A stretch of 64,000 bases of DNA from Paenibacillus zeisoli (GTDB lineage: Bacteria; Bacillota; Bacilli; Paenibacillales; Paenibacillaceae), in NCBI RefSeq assembly GCF_003994465.1, contig NZ_RZNX01000002.1, forward strand, positions 566,911-630,910. The letters run 5' to 3'. The notes beneath the pieces were generated by a model. The model saw nothing but the letters and a program-made list of their open reading frames with translations, ran no database searches and was not told where the DNA came from. Positions 17,906-28,363 of this stretch are shown here, one piece after another. A program made the translations under genes and the position numbers. Position 1 is the stretch's first letter; the number at the start of each line of letters is the position of its first letter.

Positions 17906-19273
17906 TTATCCGGCAAAAGGATCCGCATGAGCCCGCTCATAATTCGCGAACTTATTATAATTCTTCAAGAAGACCAGCTCCACGGTACCTACCGGACCGT
18001 TACGCTGCTTAGCAATAATAATCTCGATAATATTCTTCTTCTCGGTCTCCTGATTGTAATAATCATCCCGGTATAAGAAGGCCACGATATCGGCATCCTG
18101 CTCGATGGAACCGGATTCCCGAAGGTCAGACATCATGGGACGCTTGTCCTGACGCTGCTCCACGCCCCGGCTGAGCTGGGACAGTGCAATTACAGGCACT
18201 TCAAGCTCACGGGCAATCTGTTTCAGTGTACGGGATATTTCGGATACTTCCTGTTGGCGGTTCTCGCCCGCCTTCCCGCGCCCGTGAATCAGCTGCAGGT
18301 AGTCGATGACGATCATACCGAGGCCCCTCTCCTTCTTGAGGCGGCGGCACTTGGCGCGGATATCCGCTACGGTGACACCCGGCGTATCATCAATATAGAT
18401 CTCTGCTTCGGAGAGAGCAGCGATGCCCATCGTCAGCTTCGACCAGTCATCATCACTCTTGAAGTCACCTGTCCGCATCACACTGGCGTCCAAATTCGCT
18501 TCCGCACAGATCATCCGCTGTACAAGCTGCGCCGCGGACATCTCCAGACTGAAGATAGCTACAGTCTCCTTGCTTCGCACGGCCGCATTCTGAGCAATAT
18601 TTAGGGCAAATGCCGTCTTACCTACGGAAGGACGGGCCGCTACAATGATCAAATCATTTCGCTGGAATCCGGCAGTCATCTTATCCAGATCCACGAAGCC
18701 GGACGAAATCCCGGTTGTCGTACCTTTATTCTGATGCAGTACCTCAACGCGCTCGAATACTTCCATCAGCACGTCACGGATCGCAATAAATCCGCTTCCG
18801 GACCGTCCGTTGGAGATCTCCAGAATCTTGCGCTCCGCGTCGCTCAGCATCCCGCCTACATCATCGCCGTTCGTGTAGCCATCACTTACGATCTGGGTGG
18901 CCGTGCGAATGAGCCGCCGCAGCATCGATTTCTCTTCTATAATTCGGGCATAATAATCCACGTTGGCCGCTGTCGGCACGGCGTGGGCTAATCTGGCCAG
19001 GTGGCTGACCCCGCCGATCTCCTCCAGCTCGCCTTTATCCTGCAGGCGGGAGGTCAGCGTGATCAGATCAATAGGCTGGCTCGCCTCGCCAAGCTCGATC
19101 ATGGTCTCATAGATCATTTGATGGGACTTATCGTAGAAATCCTCGGTACGCACCCGTTCCATCGCTGTGATCAGCGCTTCGGACTGGAGCAGAATGGCAC
19201 CGAGAACCGCCTGTTCTGCTTCTAGGTTCTGAGGAGGAATTCGATCGACAAATAACTCTGTGCCCATGCCCAT
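17906..19273 (-). CDS. dnaB: Replicative DNA helicase (DnaB family; DnaC in B. subtilis)
   Basis: Hexameric 5'-3' helicase of the replication fork. The N-terminal domain starts RIPPQNLEAEQAVLGAILL; the RecA-like C-terminal domain has Walker A ARPSVGKTAFALN, Walker B MIVIDYLQLI and the arginine-finger region near QRNGPVGTVEL. 455 aa is normal. GGAGGAATAAG precedes the ATG, which lies one base after the rplI stop, so it is the last gene of yybS-gdpP-rplI-dnaB. Confidence 0.98.
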   Translation of the reverse strand: MGMGTELFVDRIPPQNLEAEQAVLGAILLQSEALITAMERVRTEDFYDKSHQMIYETMIELGEASQPIDLITLTSRLQDKGELEEIGGVSHLARLAHAVPTAANVDYYARIIEEKSMLRRLIRTATQIVSDGYTNGDDVGGMLSDAERKILEISNGRSGSGFIAIRDVLMEVFERVEVLHQNKGTTTGISSGFVDLDKMTAGFQRNDLIIVAARPSVGKTAFALNIAQNAAVRSKETVAIFSLEMSAAQLVQRMICAEANLDASVMRTGDFKSDDDWSKLTMGIAALSEAEIYIDDTPGVTVADIRAKCRRLKKERGLGMIVIDYLQLIHGRGKAGENRQQEVSEISRTLKQIARELEVPVIALSQLSRGVEQRQDKRPMMSDLRESGSIEQDADIVAFLYRDDYYNQETEKKNIIEIIIAKQRNGPVGTVELVFLKNYNKFANYERAHADPFAG

Positions 19274-19274
19274 C

Positions 19275-19718
19275 TTATTCCTCCGTCACTTGGACCTTGA
19301 GCGTTGTTTTCACTTCAGGATGAAGCTTTACCGTAACCTGGGTTACACCGAGTGTACGGATCGGATCGTTCAGCTCGATCTTCCGCTTATCGATCTTCAC
19401 GCCAAGCCCCTGCATAGCTTCGGCAATCTGCTTGCTTGTGATCGCTCCGAACAATCGGCCGCCTTCGCCGGATTTCGCTTTAAGCCCCACGGTCATCTCT
19501 TCAAGCTTCTTGCCAAGTTCTATAGCCTCTTCCTTCTCCTGCTGTTTGCGCTTAAGCTCTGCTGCGGATTGATTCTCAAGTGTCTTCACATTACCTTGTG
19601 TTGCCGGCTTCACAAGACCTTTAGGCAGCAGGAAGTTCTGTGCGTAGCCTTCCGATACTTCCTTCACCTGTCCCTTTTTACCTTGTCCCTTAACATCCTG
19701 CAAGAAAATTACTTTCAT
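19275..19718 (-). CDS. rplI: 50S ribosomal protein bL9
   Basis: Two-domain ribosomal protein on the L1-stalk side of the 50S subunit. The N-terminal signature [20 protein letters not shown] and [13 protein letters not shown] are diagnostic; a long helix ([24 protein letters not shown]) links to the C-terminal domain. 147 aa is standard. ATG overlaps the gdpP stop (ATGA) and GAGGGG lies eight bases before. Confidence 0.98.
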   Translation of the reverse strand: MKVIFLQDVKGQGKKGQVKEVSEGYAQNFLLPKGLVKPATQGNVKTLENQSAAELKRKQQEKEEAIELGKKLEEMTVGLKAKSGEGGRLFGAITSKQIAEAMQGLGVKIDKRKIELNDPIRTLGVTQVTVKLHPEVKTTLKVQVTEE

Positions 19719-21697
19719 TCAAATAACCCCTCTTCTTTTTCGATTTCATCTAATACTTCCAGCAGCCTTCTCTCCGCTTCGGCCTGTGAGCATTCCAGCT
19801 GAGCGGCTGCATTCGTCAAATGTCCCCCACCGCCAAGCCGCTCCATGACCACCTGCACATTCATAGTGCCCAGCGATCTCGCGCTGATCCCGATCATGCC
19901 ATCAGGCCGGCTGCTTATGACAAAAGAGGCCAGCACGTTCGTCATATTGAGCAGCGTATCTGCAACCTGTGCGATCAGCAGCTGCGGTATTTTGCGATTC
20001 GGCTCGGTTACCGCAAGCGCAATATGCCCATGGATCATACGGGCATGCTTGATAATCTCCGCCTTCTCGATATACTCCTGCAGGTCTTCCTTCAGAATGC
20101 GCTGCACCATTACCGTGTCAGCTCCGCCTCGACGCAGGAAGCCGGCCGCCTCGAAGGTCCTTGAACCCGTATGAAGCGCAAAATGCTTCGTGTCCACGGT
20201 AATTCCGGCGAGCAGCGCAGTAGCTTCAAGCGGACTGAGCTCAACTTTCTCATGGATATACTGAAGCAGCTCAGTCACCAGCTCGCTGGCGGATGAGGCA
20301 TAGGGCTCCAGATATACAAGCACCGCATCGTTAATGAATTCCTCGCCCCTGCGGTGATGATCCACAATAACTACCCGCCGTGCTTCCTGGACAAGTCCTG
20401 GTTCCATCGTCATCGAGGCCTTGTGGGTGTCTACAATAATTAGCAGCGTATTATTTGACATGAGCGCCATGGCTTGATCCGGGCTGATGAACCTTTTCCT
20501 TAAGGCCTCATCCTTCTCAATGCGCTCCATGATACGTTCAATGGCAGGATTAACACCGTCCAGTACAATGTGCGCCTCAACATGATACATATCCGCCGCC
20601 TTGAGGACCCCGATCGAGGCTCCAATTACGTCCAGATCCGGCACTCTATGACCCATGATGATAACGCGGTCGCTCTCCTGCATTAAGTCCCGCAGTGCAT
20701 GAGCAATAACTCGCGCGCGGACCCGTGTGCGCTTCTCTACCGCCGTAGTCTTGCCTCCATAGAAGCTCAGCCTTTGCCCGGACTTCACAGCAGCCTGGTC
20801 GCCTCCGCGGCCAAGCGCCATGTCCAGACTCGACTGGGCCAGCTCACCAAGCTCACTGATACTGTCTGCCCCAAAGGCAAGACCGATACTAAGCGTCATC
20901 GGCACCTTCAGGTCGGCGGTCATTTCCCGAACCTCATCCAGAATTACGAACCGGCTCTGCTCAAGCTCCTTGAGTGACAGATGATTGAACATCATCAAGT
21001 AACGTTCAGAGGACAGACGGCGCAGATATACCTTGTACTGCTTGGCCCATGCCGTAAGGGACGATGCGACTCTGGCAATCAGTGCAGCACGCTGCTGGTC
21101 GTCCATACCCTGAGAAGCCTCGTCCAGGTTGTCCAGCATGATAATGCCTAGCGCCAGACGTTCATCCTCATGTTTCTCACGCAGAACAGCAAGCTCTGTC
21201 ATGTCATGCACATAGATAAGCCGCTCATCGGCTTGTATCGTTAATTCATAGTTACGATCATTGATAATAACCTCTACCGTAGAACGATTGTGGTCGCCCT
21301 CACGTTTGTCCCTGGACAACTGGGGAAGGGGAGGCAGCAGCTCGGTGAGCGGCTGTCCTACCACGGTCCCCCGGCCGAACATCCCGGTCACGAAGCGATT
21401 GTGCCATTCCACGGTCTTATCCTCGGAATACAGCATAACCCCGAAGGGAAGCCGGCTGATGGCTTCGCCCTCCACTCTTTTGATTCGAAAGGTCAGATCC
21501 GTAATGTATTGGACCATCTCCTTGCGGAATCTACGCTCTGCTTGCAGCATTACATAAGCCAAGGCTCCTACCAGACACATACTTACCAGACCCAGAACCC
21601 AATTGTAATAGGATATGAAAATGACAAGCAGCAGCATGAGCATGAACGCCCACACGGTCTGATAGCCGTACCAGCGCTTTTGCAATAAATTTGGCAT
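19715..21697 (-). CDS. gdpP: Cyclic-di-AMP phosphodiesterase GdpP (YybT)
   Basis: Membrane enzyme hydrolysing c-di-AMP to pApA, setting the level of this second messenger in potassium and cell-wall homeostasis. Two N-terminal transmembrane helices (residues about 12-55), a degenerate PAS domain (about 85-150), a degenerate GGDEF domain ([18 protein letters not shown]; the canonical GGDEF signature is absent), and a DHH/DHHA1 module with [26 protein letters not shown] and [11 protein letters not shown]. 660 aa is typical. Stop overlaps rplI start; it follows yybS by 11 bases. A CBS-pair protein, a domain type that can bind c-di-AMP, is encoded three genes upstream. Confidence 0.96.
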   Translation of the reverse strand: MPNLLQKRWYGYQTVWAFMLMLLLVIFISYYNWVLGLVSMCLVGALAYVMLQAERRFRKEMVQYITDLTFRIKRVEGEAISRLPFGVMLYSEDKTVEWHNRFVTGMFGRGTVVGQPLTELLPPLPQLSRDKREGDHNRSTVEVIINDRNYELTIQADERLIYVHDMTELAVLREKHEDERLALGIIMLDNLDEASQGMDDQQRAALIARVASSLTAWAKQYKVYLRRLSSERYLMMFNHLSLKELEQSRFVILDEVREMTADLKVPMTLSIGLAFGADSISELGELAQSSLDMALGRGGDQAAVKSGQRLSFYGGKTTAVEKRTRVRARVIAHALRDLMQESDRVIIMGHRVPDLDVIGASIGVLKAADMYHVEAHIVLDGVNPAIERIMERIEKDEALRKRFISPDQAMALMSNNTLLIIVDTHKASMTMEPGLVQEARRVVIVDHHRRGEEFINDAVLVYLEPYASSASELVTELLQYIHEKVELSPLEATALLAGITVDTKHFALHTGSRTFEAAGFLRRGGADTVMVQRILKEDLQEYIEKAEIIKHARMIHGHIALAVTEPNRKIPQLLIAQVADTLLNMTNVLASFVISSRPDGMIGISARSLGTMNVQVVMERLGGGGHLTNAAAQLECSQAEAERRLLEVLDEIEKEEGLFE

Positions 21698-21708
21698 GCC
21701 TTCTCACC

Positions 21709-22635
21709 CTATCGTCTTGATCTAGTAATCATATCCCGCAGTGGAAATGCAATGTCAAACAAACCGATAATCCAAAGAGGGCGAATAAATATCATAGCTA
21801 TCGTCAGCAGGATCGGGATCACCAGATTCCACTTCTTAACGTAAGCCAGATAGAAGAAGAGGCCCGCCGCCTGAATAATAAACCCGAATTGAAGGAGCGG
21901 CATCAGGTTGACGAGCACTGTTCCGAGGAACCCTTCTCTAGCAGCAGTACCTGCAAACAGCTGAATAATGAGCCCGATGCAGTAATACCAGACCAAGGAA
22001 CGAGGCAGCCTAAGCTCCCGAAACGGCTTCATTTTTGGGGTAATCTGCCCCAGACTGCTTAAAGTCGGCCTAGCAATAGCATGCGTCACTGCCGCTATAG
22101 CAAGGGAAGTCACCGTCATGGTAAAAGGAATCGTTCTTACCAGATCCGACAGCAGCTCTGTCTTCTTCTCCGTCCAATCCAGCCCTGATACCAGGTTGCT
22201 GCCTGTCATGTCCCGCAGTGGCATCGACGTGGTATTAATCACATCCTCAATGGTCTGAGCAAGATTGAAATCGAAGAACACCGTACTGACCAAGAGCAGC
22301 AGAATGAATTCAACCAGAATAGTAGCAGCTCCAACAAGGAGTGTCCGTGCGGCTGGCGCCCGTGTCTTGTACATATGACCCATGATAATAGAAGGGATCA
22401 AGAAGTACAGCGGAACCAATATATAATAAGGGCCTAGCAAAAATAGCAGAAGCAAGAGTACAGGTACAACGTGCAGTATAAATGAAGTTCTCGACAAGGT
22501 CGTGTACAATATCACGCCTGGCACCAGAAGGAACAATACCGTGACCACAGTCAGCGGTGTTACCAGAGATAGCAGGAGCAGAAAGTAGACTATGCTCCAG
22601 GCAGCAGTTGTCCAGTGAAATTTCAATAGGTTCAC
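21709..22635 (-). CDS. yybS: DUF2232 membrane protein (YybS)
   Basis: Integral membrane protein of about eight hydrophobic segments starting STAAWSIVYFLLLLSLVTPLTV-like and ending with an Arg-rich tail (MITRSRR). 308 aa agrees with YybS. Related DUF2232 proteins are found beside gdpP and rplI in Bacilli; the family resembles S components of ECF transporters, but substrate is unknown. The GTG start overlaps the stop of the MazG-like gene (GGTGA), so the two are translationally coupled. Confidence 0.9.
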   Translation of the reverse strand: MNLLKFHWTTAAWSIVYFLLLLSLVTPLTVVTVLFLLVPGVILYTTLSRTSFILHVVPVLLLLLFLLGPYYILVPLYFLIPSIIMGHMYKTRAPAARTLLVGAATILVEFILLLLVSTVFFDFNLAQTIEDVINTTSMPLRDMTGSNLVSGLDWTEKKTELLSDLVRTIPFTMTVTSLAIAAVTHAIARPTLSSLGQITPKMKPFRELRLPRSLVWYYCIGLIIQLFAGTAAREGFLGTVLVNLMPLLQFGFIIQAAGLFFYLAYVKKWNLVIPILLTIAMIFIRPLWIIGLFDIAFPLRDMITRSRR

Positions 22636-22934
22636 CTCTTACGCATATGTTCTTCCAATGCAGAAATATCTTGATACCAATCTTCAAGCTGATGGCCTTC
22701 CTGCTTATGCCTTTTCAGCTTCTCCACAATACTCTCATCCAAATCACGGAATGAGATCCCAAGTCGCCGTCCAAGAATATAACTACTAACAATCAGACTG
22801 GCCAGACTATCCGTTATCCGGGTCGTGCTGCCTTCCCATAGAGCTTTGAACAGACGGGACACGTGATCAACCACTTCGGTTTTCAGCCATTCAATGACCT
22901 TGGCCCTTTTGGCCACATCCATTTCTTTATGCAT
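22632..22934 (-). CDS. MazG-like family protein
   Basis: Small helical protein with WLKTEVVDHVSRLFKALWEG and LASLIVSSYILGRRLGISF, matching the MazG-like family near gdpP in Paenibacillaceae and some Bacillaceae. The start is not certain: an ATG at 22979 overlaps a possible TATAAT and has no ribosome site; the ATG at 22934 (MHKEMDVAKRAK) has AGGAGAGAG 13-19 bases upstream and is preferred. The all-alpha MazG fold usually hydrolyses nucleotides, but I cannot see the full EExxE metal set, so activity is doubtful. Confidence 0.8.
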   Translation of the reverse strand: MHKEMDVAKRAKVIEWLKTEVVDHVSRLFKALWEGSTTRITDSLASLIVSSYILGRRLGISFRDLDESIVEKLKRHKQEGHQLEDWYQDISALEEHMRKR

Positions 22935-23045
22935 GGTAGACCGATCACTCTCTCTCCTAGAAAAAGCTTTATTCTCCATTATAGCATAAAATCATCTTCT
23001 GCCACCTAAGCCCGGATCACCGCTACAGGCGGGCTGCTCCCGAGT

Positions 23046-23474
23046 CTACTGTCTCTGTGCCGTCTCACTTCGGGACACGAATTTCTCACAGTATTCTATG
23101 ATCTGACTCCGTCTCACAATGCCGATGAACCGGTTCATATCATCAACAACAGGCACAAAGTTCTGAACTTTGGCCAGGTTGATCAGATCCTCCATATCTT
23201 CATCGATCGAGACTGGCTTGTTATCCACCCGAAGCGGAATATCTTTAAGCAGGAACTTGGAAGCGTTCTCGAAGGTTACCTTTCCTTTAGAGTTCTTCAT
23301 ATACCAGAGCAGATCCCCTTCGGTCACCGTCCCGACATACACTCCGGTCTTGTCAATGATGGGGACGGCCGTGTAACGATGGTATTCCATGCGCTCCAAG
23401 GTCTGCCTTAAAGTTGAATCGAGGGTTACCGAGACCACATCACTCTTCGGGAGCAAAAAAAATGCAATATTCAT
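23046..23474 (-). CDS. CBS-domain-pair protein
   Basis: 142-residue protein made of two CBS motifs: VTLDSTLRQTLERMEYHRYTAVPIIDKTG (first) and VSIDEDMEDLINLAKVQNFVPVVDD (second). The layout resembles stand-alone regulatory CBS proteins such as DarB/CbpB, which bind c-di-AMP, and the c-di-AMP phosphodiesterase gdpP is close by; the ligand here is inference only. AGAGGAGG lies upstream of the ATG with 12-base spacing. The 66-base gap to the MazG-like gene has no terminator I can see. Confidence 0.88.
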   Translation of the reverse strand: MNIAFFLLPKSDVVSVTLDSTLRQTLERMEYHRYTAVPIIDKTGVYVGTVTEGDLLWYMKNSKGKVTFENASKFLLKDIPLRVDNKPVSIDEDMEDLINLAKVQNFVPVVDDMNRFIGIVRRSQIIEYCEKFVSRSETAQRQ

Positions 23475-23570
23475 TTCAAAAATAATCCTCCTCTATCCTT
23501 TCTCTAAACAGGAGAAAGTATAAGTCCCCCTATTGGTACGTATCAGGCCGGACATTGTTCCGCCCAAGGC

Positions 23571-23604
23571 GAAAAAATCGGCAGCCGGTACTCCGGACTG
23601 CCGA
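23571..23604 (-). terminator. Terminator after the LCP gene
   Basis: CGGCAGTCCGG-AGTA-CCGGCTGCCG on the minus strand followed by ATTTTTTCG. It lies about 80 bases beyond the LCP stop codon and before the CBS gene. Confidence 0.85.
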
Positions 23605-23685
23605 ATAGATGTCTAACTTGCTCATATACAGAATGGATCCAGTCCAAGAGTCGCTTCTGTATATATTATGGCATCTCAAGAACAA

Positions 23686-24705
23686 TCATTCAATTACTTG
23701 CTTTTCTGGAAGCAGAAGATCTGAATCTGCCGTATCTGGATTGGACCAGCTTTCTATCAGCTTCTCAGCATACTCTACATCTTTCTTGTCCGCCAGATCA
23801 TAGAACACATTATTAATACGGGTGCCCTTACCCATAATCGTATAACTGTAAATCTGCGGTGGGTTGTCACCCGTCAGCAGCTGCTTCGCAAGGTCAATAA
23901 TATTGCTTGGGAGAATATCGGTCTTGAAATTAGCACCGGCGATATCCATAAGTTCAGGGATCTTGGAGACCTGGTCGAGCTGGAGCACTCTTTTTACCAT
24001 CGCATTCAGGAAAAGCTGGTGCCTCTTGGTCCGGTTAAAATCGCTATCCTCACGGTAGCGCACAAAGTTCAGCGCATCCTTGCCATTATAGATCGGCTGG
24101 CCCGCTCTGATCGTGAATTTCTCGTGGTCCTTATCCTTATTCACAATATCCTTGGTAATTGGAAGTTCCACTCCGCCAAGGGCATCGACTACATCCCTAA
24201 GTCCCTTAAAATTAATCGCCGCATAGTACTCAGCTTGATGTCCGAGGAAAGCTTCCACTGTATCTTTGGACATCTTCTCTCCGCCGAATGCATAGGCGTG
24301 ATTGATCTTATCCTTCTTGTTCCGGCCAACAATCTCCGTATAGGTATCTCTCGGGATCGAAATGAGCAGGACCTTACCTTCCCTTGGACGTATTACAGAG
24401 TAGATCATCGTATCCGAACGGGCAGGCTCATTGTCCCGCTGATCGACACCCAGCAATAACGCAGTGAACGGCTTAGTCTGGTATACAACCGGCTTTGGCT
24501 GCTCTCCCTGCAGGGGTGCATAGGACTTCTGCAGCTTCTTCTCCACATGGCCAGATAAAAACATATCAAAAGCCATTACTGCCAAAGGTTTCCTATATAC
24601 ATATATACCCGAGCCGAGAACAGCAATAACAAGAAGAACAATCCCCCAGGTTCTTAGCCTGTTTCTCTTCTTCGGCTTTAATCTCTTCAATGATTGTTCC
24701 GTCAT
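23686..24705 (-). CDS. LytR-CpsA-Psr (LCP) family cell-wall ligase
   Basis: Membrane-anchored phosphotransferase that attaches wall teichoic acids or other anionic polymers to peptidoglycan. A basic N-terminus, one helix (WGIVLLVIAVLGSGIYVY), then the LCP catalytic core: LLLGVDQRDNEPARSDTMI, VLLISIPRDTYTEI and INHAYAFGG, with the conserved Arg/Asp residues present and FVRYREDSDFNRTKRHQ near the end. Start at the ATG 24705, seven bases after TTGGAGG; an upstream frame extension has no ribosome site. About 339 aa is normal. Monocistronic with its own terminator. Confidence 0.94.
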   Translation of the reverse strand: MTEQSLKRLKPKKRNRLRTWGIVLLVIAVLGSGIYVYRKPLAVMAFDMFLSGHVEKKLQKSYAPLQGEQPKPVVYQTKPFTALLLGVDQRDNEPARSDTMIYSVIRPREGKVLLISIPRDTYTEIVGRNKKDKINHAYAFGGEKMSKDTVEAFLGHQAEYYAAINFKGLRDVVDALGGVELPITKDIVNKDKDHEKFTIRAGQPIYNGKDALNFVRYREDSDFNRTKRHQLFLNAMVKRVLQLDQVSKIPELMDIAGANFKTDILPSNIIDLAKQLLTGDNPPQIYSYTIMGKGTRINNVFYDLADKKDVEYAEKLIESWSNPDTADSDLLLPEKQVIE

Positions 24706-25109
24706 AAAATTGCCTCCAATTATATGCTGCTTGTGGACTCTGCAAGTCCTCATCTATATATCTTCATGTCTGCTGTATACCGTTCTAATCAAGCAGTTCA
24801 TGATTGCAATCATACTTAAAATTTATTTAGCTATATACTTAGATTTTGCATTACTTGTTCATAATCTCAGTCTCGCCGGTCTCAGCCCTCCTTCAAATCA
24901 TAGCGGCAGAATGGTGTATTACCAGAGATCCAAGTCTTTGTTTTACAAAATATAACTCTATCCTTCATTGTAACTACTAGGAAACGCCAAAACACTACAA
25001 AAAGGTTAAAATCGCTTTGCACATCGACCAATATAACCTAAGTAACTATCATCTATCAACTATTAAACACTGGTAGTATTGCTAATTAGTATACAGCTGC
25101 CCGCACAGT
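24706..25109. other. Gene-free region upstream of the LCP gene
   Basis: About 400 AT-rich bases with no supportable coding frame. It must contain the LCP promoter; no clear -35/-10 pair with correct spacing stood out. It continues into a repeat-family copy ending at 25283. Confidence 0.4.
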
Positions 25110-25283
25110 GTCTGCCGAAGAGCAGTATAGGAAGGTCTCAGCTGAATTGCAAGTAATGCTTAAGGTATCCCTGTTGCACCAAAGATAGCAGTTCGAAATG
25201 CACTTTCCACAGAGACGAATGCTTCACTTTAACACAGAAATTCCTACCTCTTACCTAATAGGTAATTCTTAAATTCAACTTAT
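25110..25283 (-). repeat. Diverged copy of the TATAAGTTGAA repeat family
   Basis: Read on the minus strand from 25283, ATAAGTTGAATTTAAGAATTAC aligns with the left end of the 13508-13733 element with one substitution and one missing base; similarity continues patchily (ATTAGG, TTCTGT, GAAGC.TTCG.CT) for about 75 bases and then fades. TTACCTAATAGGTAA (25251-25265) is a perfect palindrome near this end. No matching opposite end is visible, so the left boundary is approximate. Confidence 0.5.
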
Positions 25284-25305
25284 GTTAAGCACTTCTAATT
25301 CATCA

Positions 25306-25340
25306 CAAAAAACGGGCAGAGAATCTCTTCTCTACCCGCT
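25306..25340 (-). terminator. Terminator of the peptide ABC operon
   Basis: CGGGTAGAGAAGAGATTCTCTGCCCG on the minus strand folds perfectly at its ends and is followed by TTTTTTGTG; 20 bases past the last gene of the operon. Confidence 0.9.
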
Positions 25341-25359
25341 ACAATGATCCTGATTACAA

Positions 25360-26385
25360 CTATTGAAGGTTTTTCAATTCATTGCCTTCAAGCAATGGGA
25401 AGTGGCAGGCAACCTGTCTGCCCGGAAGGACTTCTTCCAGCAGCGGCTCGACCTGACTGCATTTCTCCTGTGCAAGCGGACAGCGGGTATGGAACCGGCA
25501 GCCGGATGGCGGGTTCGCAGGAGATGGAACATCCCCTTTCAATACAATACGCTCCCGCTTGCGGGTTGGTGATGGCTTAGGAATAGCCGACAGTAGAGCC
25601 GCAGTGTATGGATGAAGCGGATGAGCGAACAGCTCTTCCGTCTCGGCGACCTCGACCATTTTGCCAAGATACATAACCCCAACCCGGTCAGAAATATGAC
25701 GAACCACATTAAGACCGTGGGCAATGAACAGGAAGGTAAGGCCCAGCTCCTTCTGCAGCTTCATCAGCAGGTTGATAACCTGAGACTGAACGGATACGTC
25801 AAGGGCCGACACAGCTTCATCCGCTACGATGAACTGTGGATTGAGCGCTATTGCCCGGGCAATGCCAATCCGCTGACGCTGACCACCGGAGAACTCATGC
25901 GGATACCGGTTACGACGAGTTGGATCGAGGCCAACCAGCTGCATCAGTTCAACCACACGGTCGTCGATTTCTTTGGCTGACATATGGCGATGAACACGAA
26001 GAGGCTCACCTATAATATCTTTGACCAGGAAGCGTGGGTTCAATGAACCAAATGGATCCTGGAATATAATCTGCATTTCTTCACGAAGCTTGCGCAGCTC
26101 GGAATTGTTCAAGGAGTGTACATCTTGACCGTTGAACAGAACCTCGCCCTCCGTAGCACTTTGAAGCTTAAGCACAACGCGGCCGAAGGTGGATTTCCCG
26201 CATCCGGATTCACCTACAAGTCCGAACGTCTCCCCTTTACGAATGGAGATCGATACATCATCTACGGCTTTAACATTTCCCACAACACGGTTGAATAGAC
26301 CAGCTTTAATAGGGAAATATTTCTTAAGGTGCTTAACCTCAATCAGGTTTTCTTGGCTTTCCATCTTGGGTTCCTGCATACTCAT
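25360..26385 (-). CDS. Oligopeptide/dipeptide ABC transporter ATP-binding protein (OppF/DppF type)
   Basis: One of two ATPases powering peptide import. Walker [15 protein letters not shown]-loop [12 protein letters not shown], signature [16 protein letters not shown], Walker [13 protein letters not shown]; the C-terminal oligopeptide transporter motif carries a Cys pattern ([14 protein letters not shown]) that often binds an iron-sulfur cluster or is structural. 341 aa is standard. Overlaps the preceding oppD-like gene by four bases. Substrate cannot be told from sequence. Confidence 0.95.
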   Translation of the reverse strand: MSMQEPKMESQENLIEVKHLKKYFPIKAGLFNRVVGNVKAVDDVSISIRKGETFGLVGESGCGKSTFGRVVLKLQSATEGEVLFNGQDVHSLNNSELRKLREEMQIIFQDPFGSLNPRFLVKDIIGEPLRVHRHMSAKEIDDRVVELMQLVGLDPTRRNRYPHEFSGGQRQRIGIARAIALNPQFIVADEAVSALDVSVQSQVINLLMKLQKELGLTFLFIAHGLNVVRHISDRVGVMYLGKMVEVAETEELFAHPLHPYTAALLSAIPKPSPTRKRERIVLKGDVPSPANPPSGCRFHTRCPLAQEKCSQVEPLLEEVLPGRQVACHFPLLEGNELKNLQ

Positions 26386-27398
26386 TTTGTCTCGCCCCCG
26401 TTTCTGCCAAGTACTACAGGTGCCTTATCCTCGTACAGCCAGCATACGGCAGAATGATCATTGCCCACTTTGAAGTCAAGCGGCTCCTGGGTCTTGCACT
26501 TGTCCATAACATGCGGACAACGAGGGTGGAAGCGACATCCACCTGGAAGGTTGCCTAGACCTGGGATTGTACCTTTGATAGTGTACAGTTCCTTGCCTCG
26601 AGTTCCCTCGAAGCCTGGGATAGACTGGAGCAGCCCTACGGTGTAAGGATGTGAAGGATTCGCAAAAATCTCTTCTACCGTCCCCTCCTCCACAATTGCA
26701 CCCGCATACATAACCGCGATCCGGTCAGCCATCTCTGCCGCCACACCCATATCGTGGGTAATCAGCAGAATGGACATGCCCAGCTCCTGCTTCAACTTCT
26801 GAAGCAGATCAAGAATCTGTGCCTGCACCGTTACGTCAAGAGCTGTTGTAGGCTCATCCGCAATCAGAAGCTCAGGGTTGCAGGCCAACGCCACCGCGAT
26901 AACGACACGCTGACACATACCGCCTGACAGCTCATGCGGATACTGCTTGGCACGGATCTCAGGTGCTGGAATACCGACCATTCTAAGCAGGTTAACGGCT
27001 TCTTTCCAGGCTTCCGACTCACTCTTGTTCTGATGAAGTCTAAGACTTTCTGCAATCTGGTCGCCCACCGAAAATACCGGGTTCAGAGCTGACATTGGAT
27101 CTTGAAAGATCATAGCAATCTTGTTACCGCGGATTTTACGCATTTCCTCTTGGTCTTTAGCGGCCAGGTCGTCTCCGCGGAATACGATCTTACCGTCAAG
27201 AATTGAACCGCCGGCATAATCAATTAGACGCATAATTGATAAGGATGTGACACTCTTCCCGCTGCCAGATTCTCCGACGAGACAGAGTGTCTTACCTTTT
27301 TCTATTGTTAAAGAGATATTGTCCGTTGCTTTCACGAACCCCTTCTCTGTCATGAATCCGGTTGTCAGATTCTCTATTTCGAGTAATCTTTCCGCCAT
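26382..27398 (-). CDS. Oligopeptide/dipeptide ABC transporter ATP-binding protein (OppD/DppD type)
   Basis: Second ATPase of the peptide importer. Walker [15 protein letters not shown]-loop [12 protein letters not shown], signature [16 protein letters not shown], Walker [13 protein letters not shown], and the C-terminal [14 protein letters not shown] segment. The signature SGGMCQR instead of SGGMRQR puts a cysteine at an uncommon spot, though this variant is known in the subfamily. GGAGGAGG precedes the ATG; the start lies 25 bases inside the 3' end of the permease gene. Confidence 0.95.
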   Translation of the reverse strand: MAERLLEIENLTTGFMTEKGFVKATDNISLTIEKGKTLCLVGESGSGKSVTSLSIMRLIDYAGGSILDGKIVFRGDDLAAKDQEEMRKIRGNKIAMIFQDPMSALNPVFSVGDQIAESLRLHQNKSESEAWKEAVNLLRMVGIPAPEIRAKQYPHELSGGMCQRVVIAVALACNPELLIADEPTTALDVTVQAQILDLLQKLKQELGMSILLITHDMGVAAEMADRIAVMYAGAIVEEGTVEEIFANPSHPYTVGLLQSIPGFEGTRGKELYTIKGTIPGLGNLPGGCRFHPRCPHVMDKCKTQEPLDFKVGNDHSAVCWLYEDKAPVVLGRNGGETK

Positions 27399-28363
27399 TG
27401 TTTCAGCCTCCTCCGGGATACCATCGCTTTTTGTCTAGGGTCCAGAGCATCACGGATGCCATCACCTACAAAGTTAACAGCCAATACCACGATAAAGATG
27501 CATAATCCCGGGTATACAGCCTGGATTGGATCAATCAGCATAAATTCCTGCGCATTACTCAGCATTTTACCCCAGCTCGTATCCGGCTCTTGTACTCCAA
27601 GTCCAAGGTAGGATAATGCAGACTCACTCAGAATTGCACCACCGACCATCAATGTCGCATTTACGATAATCGGGAAGCTTGCATTACGTAGCAAATGTCT
27701 GAAAATAATTCCCCAGCTGGATACCCCGATTGCCTTAGCGGCTTCCACATACTGCGTCTCACGCAGCTGCAGGAAGGTTCCCCGGACAAGTCGGGCCACG
27801 CTCATCCAGCTTGTGAAGATCAGGATCATAATCATATAACTGACTTTTGAACCGAAAATCGCAAGTACAAGTATGTTCAGGAACAAAAGCGGGATAGAGT
27901 TCATCACGTCAACAAAACGCATGAAGATCGTATCGAGCCAGCCGCCAAAGTATCCTGCAAGCGAACCGATCAGTGATCCGATAATAACCGATGCTGCAGC
28001 AACGGCGAAGCCGACCAGCAAGGAGATACGTGAACTGTACAATAGTCTTGAAAAAATGTCTCTACCCAGCTCGTCTGTACCCAGCAGATGATTATCTGTT
28101 CCTGCCGGCAGATTCGCGAACATAAGGTCAATATGAGATGGTTCATAAGGAGCAAGTAGAGGTGCTAGTATAGCAGCAATAACAAAAATAAGTACCACAA
28201 CCAATCCTGTCATCGCATATACGTTACGTGAAAATTTCTTCCATACCGTCATCCATGGACCCGGCGGCTTCTTGAGAGGAGCAGTCGGCTGTACATCCTC
28301 TCTCTGGGGCTGTACGCTAGGCTGTCCACCCGGTGCAATATCATTATTGAGGTTCGCACTCAT
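27374..28363 (-). CDS. Peptide ABC transporter permease (OppC/DppC type)
   Basis: Inner-membrane permease. A Pro-rich cytoplasmic N-terminus (about 35 residues), one helix (YAMTGLVVVLIFVIAAILAPLL), a loop with LLGTDELGRDIFSRLLYSSR, then the five-helix core with the EAA-like loop EAAKAIGVSSWGIIFRHLLRNA that contacts the ATPase. 329 aa is typical. The start ATG overlaps the stop of the OppB-type gene (ATGA). Confidence 0.95.
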   Translation of the reverse strand: MSANLNNDIAPGGQPSVQPQREDVQPTAPLKKPPGPWMTVWKKFSRNVYAMTGLVVVLIFVIAAILAPLLAPYEPSHIDLMFANLPAGTDNHLLGTDELGRDIFSRLLYSSRISLLVGFAVAAASVIIGSLIGSLAGYFGGWLDTIFMRFVDVMNSIPLLFLNILVLAIFGSKVSYMIMILIFTSWMSVARLVRGTFLQLRETQYVEAAKAIGVSSWGIIFRHLLRNASFPIIVNATLMVGGAILSESALSYLGLGVQEPDTSWGKMLSNAQEFMLIDPIQAVYPGLCIFIVVLAVNFVGDGIRDALDPRQKAMVSRRRLKQWRKDYSK

